A stretch of DNA of 49,321 nt from Planctomycetota bacterium (GTDB lineage: Bacteria; Planctomycetota; UBA1135; GCA-002686595). The notes beneath the pieces were generated by a model, which worked only from the letters and a program-made list of their open reading frames with translations, searched no databases and was not told the origin of the DNA. Position numbers and translations under genes: made by a program. Of this stretch, positions 42,695 through 49,321 are shown piece by piece. Within the stretch, counting starts at the first letter, position 1, and each line of letters starts with the position of its first letter. The stretch is taken from the NCBI GenBank assembly GCA_020638875.1, contig JACKHS010000024.1, positions 1-49,321 on the forward strand. Direction: 5' to 3'.

Positions 42695-43103
42695 GCGCCA
42701 GGAGCTCGCGCAGCTCGTCCGGCAGCGGCAGCACCCGCCGCGGCGTCGTCGTCATGTCGATGCAGGCGAGCTCCGTGAGCCCGGTGGCCACCAGCTCGCC
42801 GCCCTCGGCGCGCACGAGCTCGTACTCGAAGGTCACCGACGCGGCGCGCAGCGCCGTCACCCGCGTGCGCACGAGGAGCTCCTCCTCGTAGTGCGCCGGC
42901 GCGCGGTAGCGCAGCTCGACGCGCCGCACCGGCAGGCCCACGCCGCGCCGCTCCAGGGCCGCGTACGAGCAGCCCAGCGCGGCCATCATGCGCGTGCGCC
43001 CCTCCTCGAAGTAGGCCAGGTAGTTGGCGTGGTGGACCACGCCCATCTGGTCCGTCTCGCCGTAGCGCACGCGCAGGCGCAGCTCGTGGGGGGTCGCGCT
43101 CAT
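42690..43103 (-). CDS. YbgC/4-hydroxybenzoyl-CoA thioesterase-like hotdog protein
   Basis: 137 residues. The hotdog-fold thioesterase motif 'VRYGETDQMGVVHHANYLAY' contains the catalytic Asp (T-D-Q-M-G---H-NY). It is followed by 'FEEGRTRMMAALGCSYAALE', 'LPVRRVELRYRAPAHYEEEL' and 'VTFEYELVRAEGGELVATGL'. The length is usual for YbgC-type acyl-CoA thioesterases, which hydrolyse short or aromatic acyl-CoA or acyl-ACP. TACACT sits exactly six bases before the ATG with no SD, so the mRNA may be leaderless. Confidence 0.88.
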   Translation of the reverse strand: MSATPHELRLRVRYGETDQMGVVHHANYLAYFEEGRTRMMAALGCSYAALERRGVGLPVRRVELRYRAPAHYEEELLVRTRVTALRAASVTFEYELVRAEGGELVATGLTELACIDMTTTPRRVLPLPDELRELLAP

Positions 43104-43109
43104 CCCCGG

Positions 43110-43115
43110 AGTGTA
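43110..43115 (-). promoter_or_regulatory. -10-like hexamer TACACT, leaderless arrangement
   Basis: TACACT on the minus strand, then six bases, then ATG 43103 of the thioesterase. No SD is present between. Confidence 0.4.
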
Positions 43116-43162
43116 GCGGCGAACTTCGCCCTCGCGACCGGGCGTGCGGTACCGTAGGACCG

Positions 43163-43168
43163 TACACT
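43163..43168 (+). promoter_or_regulatory. -10-like hexamer TACACT before the DUF6677-like gene
   Basis: TACACT is ten bases before ATG 43179, with no SD. Together with the identical hexamer on the other strand at 43110-43115 it forms a divergent promoter region of about 75 bases. Confidence 0.35.
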
Positions 43169-43178
43169 CTCCGGCCCC

Positions 43179-44033
43179 ATGGGCATCCTGACCTCCCCGA
43201 GCGCCCCCGCGCGCCCCGCCGGCGACCCCAACGTGGCCGCACTGCTGACCTGGTTCGTGCCGGGGGCGGGGCACGTCTACCTGGGCCGCACGACCTTCGC
43301 GATCCTCGCGTTCCTCGTGGTGGAGGGGATCTACATCCTGGGCCTGAAGCTCTCGGGCGGCATGGGCTTCCAGTTCCTGCAGGAGGAGCTGCGCGGCGCG
43401 CTGGCGCCGGCGCTCGCCCCCGAGGCGGGCAACCTGGGCGGGCTGCTGTACCAGATGAAGGTCTTCAACTACGGCGGGCCCAACCCGACGGCCTTCCCCG
43501 CGACGGTGCACCTCGGCGTGATGCTCACCGCGGCCTCGGGCGTGCTGAACGCCTTGCTGATGAGCCAGGCCCACTTCGACGCGCGCCTGCCGCGCGGCGT
43601 GCGCTCGATGCCGGGCTCGCCCGCCTTCGCCGCGCTGCTGACCTGGCTGCTGCCGGGCGCCGGCCACCTCTATCAGGGCCGCAAGCTGCGCGGCGCGCTG
43701 GTCTTCGTCACCATCGTCGGCCTGGTCGCGCTCGGCACCGTCCTCGCCGAGGGCTCCAACCTCAGCCGCGAGCGCCACTACTACTACTGGGGCGGGCAGT
43801 TCCTCGCCGGCCTGCCGGGCCTCGTGATGGAGCTCGTGCACGGCCACGCGCCGCTCGCCAAGCACGTCGTCTACGGCGAGGCGGGCCTCGTGCTCGCCAG
43901 CGTCGGCGGCCTGCTCAACATCCTCGCGATGCTCGACGTGTACCGCTGGGGCGAGCTCGTCTGGCCCGGCTGGGTCGCGCAGAAGGAGGCCGAGCGCGAG
44001 TCCGCCGCCGCGGCTCAGGAGGCCGTCGCGTGA
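43179..44033 (+). CDS. Multi-pass membrane protein with duplicated 'PGAGH-Y-GR' unit (DUF6677-like)
   Basis: 284 residues with two copies of one unit: 'AALLTWFVPGAGHVYLGRTT' followed by a TM helix ('FAILAFLVVEGIYILGLKL'), and 'AALLTWLLPGAGHLYQGRKL' followed by 'RGALVFVTIVGLVALGTVL'. Further TM segments are around 'HLGVMLTAASGVLNALLM' and 'AGLVLASVGGLLNILAML'. The motif recalls TM2/DUF6677 proteins frequent in planctomycetes. Function unknown. It overlaps the next small membrane-protein gene as GTGA, so they probably work together. Confidence 0.75.
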   Translation: MGILTSPSAPARPAGDPNVAALLTWFVPGAGHVYLGRTTFAILAFLVVEGIYILGLKLSGGMGFQFLQEELRGALAPALAPEAGNLGGLLYQMKVFNYGGPNPTAFPATVHLGVMLTAASGVLNALLMSQAHFDARLPRGVRSMPGSPAFAALLTWLLPGAGHLYQGRKLRGALVFVTIVGLVALGTVLAEGSNLSRERHYYYWGGQFLAGLPGLVMELVHGHAPLAKHVVYGEAGLVLASVGGLLNILAMLDVYRWGELVWPGWVAQKEAERESAAAAQEAVA

Positions 44034-44230
44034 AGGACCTCGGGACCCACGTCGTGCTGTTCCTCGTCATCTCGGCGGCGATCGTGCTGATGAGCGCGTT
44101 CTTCTCCGAGACCGGCGACCGGGCCGCGCTGCGGAGCTTCCCCAAGCGCCTCGTGTACTTCCTCGGCGGCTGCGCGCTCCTGACGGCGCTGATGCTCGCC
44201 GCCGAGGCCACGCTCGCCGGCGTGTCCTGA
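44030..44230 (+). CDS. Small two-helix membrane protein
   Basis: 66 residues from GTG 44030, overlapping the stop of the upstream gene (GTGA). Two TM helices, 'VVLFLVISAAIVLMSAFF' and 'LVYFLGGCALLTALMLAAEA', are joined by a basic loop (RAALRSFPKR). No family is recognised. Translational coupling suggests a partner subunit of the DUF6677-like protein. Confidence 0.65.
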   Translation: MKDLGTHVVLFLVISAAIVLMSAFFSETGDRAALRSFPKRLVYFLGGCALLTALMLAAEATLAGVS

Positions 44231-44240
44231 GCCGCGCGGG

Positions 44241-45107
44241 TCACAGCCCGCCCTCGCCCAGCCGGAAGAGCCCGCCCGGCGCGCGCACGACGCGCCCCGC
44301 CACCTCGAGCGCGACGAGGTCCACGAGCACCTCGTCGAGCGGCCGCCCCAGGCGCTCGGCGAGCTCGTCCGCGTCGAGCGTCTCGCCGCGCAGGCAGCGC
44401 TCGAGCGGCGTGCCCGGTGGCGCCGCCCGCGGCTCGACCACGCGCACCTGCGCGGGGAACAGCTCCGCGACCAGTTCCTCGGGCGACTCGATCAACCGCG
44501 CGCCCTCGCGGAGCAGTCGGTGCGCGCCGCGGCTCATGGGGTGGTCGACGCGCCCCGGCAGCGCGAACACCTCGCGCCCCTGATCGGCGGCCCAGCGCGC
44601 GGTGATGAGCGAGCCCGAGGCCTCGGCCGCCTCGATCACGACGACGCCGCACGCGAGGCCGCTGATGACGCGGTTGCGCCGCGGGAAGTGATGCGGGCGC
44701 GGCTCGACCTCGGGCTCGAACTCCGACACGAGCAGCCCTTCGCGGGCGAGGCGCGGCAGGAGCGGCGTCTTCGGCCACGGCCGCGCGAGTCCGCTGCCGA
44801 GCACCGCGATCGTGTCGCCGCCTGCCTCGAGGCACCCGAGGTGCGCCGCCTGGTCGACGCCGCGCGCCATGCCGCTGACGACCACGACGCCCGCGCGCCC
44901 GAGCCCCGCGCCGAAGCGCACCGCCTGCGCCGTACCGTAGGGCGTCGGCGCGCGCGTGCCGACGATCGCGACGGCCGCGCGCGAGCCCTCGAGCAGCTCG
45001 AGCCGCCCGCTGGCCCACAGCTCGTCCGGGCCCTCCTCGAGCTGCGCGAGGCGCGCGGGATAGCTGGGGCCGCCGCGCGAGAGGCGGCGCATCGTCGCGA
45101 GGTCCAT
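44241..45107 (-). CDS. dprA: DNA-processing protein DprA
   Basis: 288 residues, shorter than many DprA because the N-terminal SAM domain is missing or reduced. The Rossmann-like DNA-binding domain is complete: 'VAIVGTRAPTPYGTAQA', 'VVVSGMARGVDQAAHLGCLE', 'IAVLGSGLARPWP', 'LLVSEFEPEVEPRPHHFPRR', 'NRVISGLACGVVVIEAAEAS', 'GSLITARWAADQGREVFALP' and 'SRGAHRLLREGA'. A winged helix ends the protein ('LDADELAERLGRPLDEVLVD'). DprA loads RecA on incoming single-stranded DNA during transformation. It lies 56 bases downstream of a same-strand gene. Confidence 0.92.
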   Translation of the reverse strand: MDLATMRRLSRGGPSYPARLAQLEEGPDELWASGRLELLEGSRAAVAIVGTRAPTPYGTAQAVRFGAGLGRAGVVVVSGMARGVDQAAHLGCLEAGGDTIAVLGSGLARPWPKTPLLPRLAREGLLVSEFEPEVEPRPHHFPRRNRVISGLACGVVVIEAAEASGSLITARWAADQGREVFALPGRVDHPMSRGAHRLLREGARLIESPEELVAELFPAQVRVVEPRAAPPGTPLERCLRGETLDADELAERLGRPLDEVLVDLVALEVAGRVVRAPGGLFRLGEGGL

Positions 45108-45163
45108 GACCCCACGACCGCGCGCGGCGGCGGGCGTCACGCGCCGCGCCGCGAATTCGCCGC

Positions 45164-46390
45164 CTACTCCCCGACGACCTGCCCGAAGCGCGCGTCGCCA
45201 TTGCGTACCACGAGACCCACGCGGCTCGACGGACAGTCGTAGCCGCCGATCTCGTCGCCGTCGGCGGCGAGCACGGCGCGGCCGTCGCGCAGCGTAGCGG
45301 CGAGGCGGTGGGGGCCCTCGCCCAACCAGAACGAGCCGAGCGTCTCGGCCTTGCCGCGCTCGAGGTGCAGCACGCGCAGGCTGCCCTGCGCGTGGAGCGC
45401 GAGCGTGCAGTCGCGGGGCGACGTCCAGTCGAGCACGAGGCCGGGCTCGACGTCCTCGAGGAAGGGCGCGTCCGCGGCCACGTGCGTCCAGGACGCGGAG
45501 CCCAGCGCGATCGCGAGCGTCTCGCCGTCGACGCGGCGCGCGTCGAGGTCGGAGCCGTGCTGGGCCCACAGGCCGTACTGCGGCTCGAACGCGGCCGCGT
45601 TCCGCACGACCCAGGCCTCCATGCCCGCAGTGATCTCGGCCACGTCGCCGATGCCGGCGAGGAAGTCGGTGCCGAGCAGCATCGAGCCCTTCTTGCCGAG
45701 GGCCAGGCGCTGGAAGACGTCGCGGTAGCGCCCGTCGTCACCCCACAGCAGGTACGCGGTCAGGGCCCAGCGCACGTCCCAGTCGCTCATGTCCTCGATC
45801 GACAGCACGCGGTCGCTGATGCGCTGCAGGACGTTGCGATAGAGCGCGAGCGAGGCGCGGTTCTCGGTCGTGAGCAGGCGCCGCGCGCCGAGCACGAGGT
45901 GCTCGCCGTCCCAGGTGTGCGTGGAGAGCGCGTCGGCCATGCCGGTCAGGAACCACTCGCCGCCGAGGTACTGGTTCTTGGCCTTCAGCCCGTGGTGGAA
46001 CTGCAGGAAGAGCCCGTACAGGAGCATCTTCCGCGCGTGGTAGAGGTCGGGCTCGCCGTGCAGGAAGACGGTGTCGCGCGCCGGCGCGTGGTGCACGAAG
46101 TTCACGCCGGGCAGCGGGAACTCCTCCTCGCGCTCCATGCCGCGCAGCCAGTCGTCGCGCGTCTCGTAGAAGCGCACGACGAGCTTCTCGCCCGGCCGCG
46201 ACTTGGGCTTGCCGCCCAGCTCCTGCGCGTAGAGCTTCCACGCCGTCTCGACGAGCACGGCCCAGTCCGCGCGCCGGGCAGCGTCCATCGAGAGGTGCAG
46301 TTCGTAGTGCTTGGTCTCGACGACCGGCACCTCGGCCAGCGGGTCCTGCGCCGAGCAGGGGGCGAGTGCGAGCAGAGCGGCGACGAGCAT
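45164..46390 (-). CDS. Secreted protein with degenerate zinc-peptidase-like fold (DUF1570-like)
   Basis: 408 residues, signal peptide 'MLVAALLALAPCSAQ', and a strong GGAGG SD five bases before the ATG. 'VVETKHYELHLSMDAARRAD' and 'LVVRFYETRDDWLRGM' resemble the N-terminal part of planctomycete DUF1570/peptidase-MA-like proteins. The place where they have HEXXHQFH reads 'YGLFLQFHHGL' (Tyr125 onward), and the 'SEG' ligand position reads 'FLTGMADALS', so the metal site seems lost. The C-terminus ('LALHAQGSLRVLHLERGKAE', 'HRLAATLRDGRAVLAADGDE') looks like a lectin-type beta sandwich. It is probably a non-catalytic binding protein in the envelope. The assignment is tentative. Confidence 0.6.
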   Translation of the reverse strand: MLVAALLALAPCSAQDPLAEVPVVETKHYELHLSMDAARRADWAVLVETAWKLYAQELGGKPKSRPGEKLVVRFYETRDDWLRGMEREEEFPLPGVNFVHHAPARDTVFLHGEPDLYHARKMLLYGLFLQFHHGLKAKNQYLGGEWFLTGMADALSTHTWDGEHLVLGARRLLTTENRASLALYRNVLQRISDRVLSIEDMSDWDVRWALTAYLLWGDDGRYRDVFQRLALGKKGSMLLGTDFLAGIGDVAEITAGMEAWVVRNAAAFEPQYGLWAQHGSDLDARRVDGETLAIALGSASWTHVAADAPFLEDVEPGLVLDWTSPRDCTLALHAQGSLRVLHLERGKAETLGSFWLGEGPHRLAATLRDGRAVLAADGDEIGGYDCPSSRVGLVVRNGDARFGQVVGE

Positions 46391-46474
46391 GGGGACCTCC
46401 GTGGATCGGCTCCGCAGGACCGTAGCGCGCGACACGGGAGCGGACTACCGGGATTCCGCGAGGCGGGCCTCTGC

Positions 46475-46480
46475 TATCTT
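46475..46480 (+). promoter_or_regulatory. -10-like hexamer TATCTT before a mini-ORF
   Basis: TATCTT is nine bases before ATG 46490 of a 12-codon mini-ORF. The context gctatcttctgcg almost repeats the one before the 5'-nucleotidase (gctaccttctgcg). Confidence 0.4.
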
Positions 46481-46489
46481 CTGCGACCT

Positions 46490-46524
46490 ATGACCGCCGC
46501 GGAGGAGCGGGCGCAGCGCGCCGC

Positions 46525-46528
<4 letters not shown>
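46490..46528 (+). other. Candidate leader mini-ORF (12 aa) coupled to the zinc-ribbon kinase
   Basis: ATG 46490 begins MTAAEERAQRAA, whose TGA (46526-46528) overlaps the kinase ATG as ATGA. The only SD-like sequence (GGAGGAG, 46501-46507) is 17 bases from the kinase start, too far for efficient direct initiation, so re-initiation after the mini-ORF is plausible. Translation is not proven. Confidence 0.38.
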
Positions 46529-47897
<1,369 letters not shown>

Positions 47898-47901
<4 letters not shown>

Positions 47902-48764
47902 GCGTCCGCCAGGGAGCGGACCTCGAGTTCGTCCACGCCGAGGACGAGGCCGACCTGTGCCTCGACGGCTTCGGCGGCGGCGAGGTCGTGGTGATGACGC
48001 GCAAGAAGCCCGGACGCGACGGGCCGAACCAGGACGCCGCGCTCGCGCTCGACCTCGGCGCGGCCGGTGCGCTCGTCGCGCTCGCCGACGGCATGGGCGG
48101 CCTGCCCGCGGGCGAGGTCGCCGCAGGTGTCGCGCTCTTCACCCTCGAGGCCACGGTGCGCGAGGTGACCGGCGCCGGCGGCGACCTGCGCCACGGCATC
48201 CTCGACGGCTTCGACCGCGCGAACCGCGCCGTGCTCGACCTGCGCGCCGGCGCCGGCACGACGCTGGTCGTCGTCGAGCTGCAGCCGGGCTCGGCGCGCG
48301 CGTACCACGTGGGCGACAGCGCGGCGCTGCTCGTGGGGCAGCGCGGCAAGCAGAAGTACCGCAGCACGAGCCATTCGCCCGTCGGCTACGCGGTCGAGGC
48401 CGGACTGCTCGACGAGGAGGAGGCGCTGCACCACGAGGAGCGTCACCTGATCAGCAATGCGCTGGGCTCGACCGAGATGCACATCGAGATCGGGCCGGAG
48501 ATCGACCTCGCCGCGCGCGACACGCTGCTCGTCGCGAGCGACGGCCTGTGGGACAACGCCTATCCGCACGAGATCGTCGACGCCGTGCGCAAGGGCCCGC
48601 TCGCGGGCGCGAGCGTCGGGCTGCGCGAGCTGTGCCTCGCGCGCATGCTCGCGACCCCGCCCGAGGCGGGCGAGCCGGTGCTGTGCAAGCCCGACGACCT
48701 GACGCTCGTGCTCTACCGGCCGCGCGCCCTCAGTCGCCGAGGCCGAGGCGCGGCGCCGCGCTGA
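47898..48764 (+). CDS. PP2C-family protein phosphatase
   Basis: 288 residues from GTG 47898, which overlaps the kinase stop (GTGA) and has GGAGG seven bases upstream. PP2C motifs: 'KPGRDGPNQDAALAL' (Asp46), 'LADGMGGLPAGEVAA' (Asp64, Gly65), 'AGTTLVVVELQ', 'AYHVGDSAALLV', 'LLVASDGLWDN' and 'KPDDLTLVLYR'. All the metal Asp positions appear present. It should remove phosphate from Ser/Thr residues, most likely on the partner kinase and its substrates. The first 30 residues do not belong to the core fold. The last 35 bases overlap a convergent gene. Confidence 0.88.
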
Positions 48765-49164
48765 GCTCGAAGGGCACGGCCTCGTCCGCGGCCGCGCGCA
48801 GCACCGGCCGCAGGCAGGCCTGCATCTCGGCCAGCAGGCGCTCGACGTCGAGCCCGCGGTGCGTCGGCAGGAAGGCGGCCAGGTACGCGCGATGGCCGCG
48901 GTAGAGCTTGCGCGCGCCCTCGAGCTCGCCGCGCCGGAAGTGGTGCAGGCAGATCGCGGCCTGGATCAGGCCCTTCCAGAAGTCGTCGTCGCCCGCGCCG
49001 CCGGCGAGCCAGACCTTCTCCCACTCCTCGTGCGCGTCGTGGTACGCGCCCGCGTCGAACAGCGCCGCGCCGCGCCGCAGGAGCTCCGCGGGCCCGAGCC
49101 GCGCGGCCTCCTCGGCGTCGAAGTCGTCCTCCGGCGGCAGGATGCGCTCGATGGGGCCGCTCAT
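48730..49164 (-). CDS. DUF309 domain protein
   Basis: 144 residues. 'GAALFDAGAYHDAHEEWEKV' is the DUF309 signature (F--G-Y--AHE-WE--W). It is followed by 'DDDFWKGLIQAAICLHHFRR', 'EGARKLYRGHRAYLAAFLP' and 'LDVERLLAEMQACLRPVL', all helical. Family members are small helical proteins of unknown function. TACAGT lies six bases before the ATG with no SD, suggesting a leaderless transcript. The 3' end overlaps the PP2C gene by 35 bases in convergent orientation. Confidence 0.8.
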   Translation of the reverse strand: MSGPIERILPPEDDFDAEEAARLGPAELLRRGAALFDAGAYHDAHEEWEKVWLAGGAGDDDFWKGLIQAAICLHHFRRGELEGARKLYRGHRAYLAAFLPTHRGLDVERLLAEMQACLRPVLRAAADEAVPFELSAAPRLGLGD

Positions 49165-49169
49165 CGCGT

Positions 49170-49176
49170 TACTGTA
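49170..49176. promoter_or_regulatory. Overlapping divergent -10-like elements
   Basis: The string tactgta gives TACTGT on the plus strand, ten bases before ATG 49186, and TACAGT on the minus strand, six bases before ATG 49164. Only 21 bases separate the two divergent start codons, so both genes must rely on very short or leaderless 5' ends. Confidence 0.4.
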
Positions 49177-49185
49177 GCGAGCGTC

Positions 49186-49321
49186 ATGGACCGCTTCATC
49201 GAGAACGCCTGGGGCGAGCGCCTCGCCTGCACGTGGACGGCGGGGCCGCACGACGCGAGCCCGGTCGTCGTCATCGGCCACGGCCTGACGTCCGACCGCG
49301 AGCGGCCCTGGTCGCAGGCGC
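49186..49321 (+). CDS. Alpha/beta hydrolase (3' partial)
   Basis: Only the first 45 codons are in the window. 'MDRFIENAWGERLACTWTAG' is followed by 'PVVVIGHGLTSDRERPWSQA', where 'HG' after a hydrophobic strand is the oxyanion-hole motif of alpha/beta hydrolases. The catalytic Ser, Asp and His would lie beyond the window. Substrate unknown. It shares a 21-base divergent start region with the DUF309 gene. Confidence 0.65.
   Translation, partial: MDRFIENAWGERLACTWTAGPHDASPVVVIGHGLTSDRERPWSQA

Overview
The window is a very GC-rich, gene-dense bacterial chromosome segment. It most likely comes from the Planctomycetota, in a lineage with large secreted FG-GAP proteins. This placement is an inference. 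It rests on an ECF sigma factor paired with a membrane Ser/Thr kinase that carries extracellular FG-GAP repeats, on a secreted C-terminal domain shared by three proteins, on tandem DUF4139 proteins, and on several peptidases and DUF6677-like membrane proteins of planctomycete type. No rRNA, tRNA, CRISPR array, insertion sequence or phage gene was seen.

Layout. 1-13035 (+): end of a secreted carboxypeptidase-regulatory-like protein, two tandem MuiA/DUF4139 proteins, a coiled-coil protein, a 5'-nucleotidase, a frameshifted HEAT/vWA protein, an MDR oxidoreductase, a 3-hydroxyacyl-CoA dehydrogenase and two single-pass membrane proteins. 12954-22933 (-): a five-gene run (ABC ATPase, ABC permease, glcD, glcE, glcF) in which every junction is a 4-base stop/start overlap and glcE is broken by frameshifts; upstream lie a ROK sugar kinase, a divergent GT5 glycogen-synthase-like protein and an M48 peptidase. 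23033-25150: gpmI, convergent with a small secreted protein. 25722-31487 (+): ECF sigma factor, kinase/FG-GAP protein and a secreted FG-GAP protein. 31562-36599 (-): a di-haem peroxidase and an M1-M28-PDZ peptidase fusion. 36703-41918 (-): an isc operon in the order iscR-iscS-iscU-iscA-hscB-hscA-iscX, without the usual ferredoxin gene. 42399-49321: small zinc-binding and membrane proteins, a thioesterase, dprA, a probable inactive peptidase-fold protein, a kinase with four zinc ribbons coupled to a PP2C phosphatase, a DUF309 protein and the start of an alpha/beta hydrolase.

How genes may work together. The isc operon is self-contained for Fe-S assembly and has an operator-like inverted repeat between the -35 and -10 of iscR. 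GlcDEF would oxidise glycolate or a similar 2-hydroxyacid. The ECF/kinase pair and the kinase/PP2C pair look like two separate signalling units.

Expression signals stand out. Several genes have a TAnnnT -10-like hexamer only 6-10 bases before the start codon, which suggests leaderless mRNAs. Three genes are preceded by 12-16 codon mini-ORFs whose stop overlaps the main start (ATGA/GTGA). Many gene ends carry strong GC hairpins without a U-tract. The two broken genes have single-base indels in G/C-rich tracts, so sequencing error is as likely as real decay.
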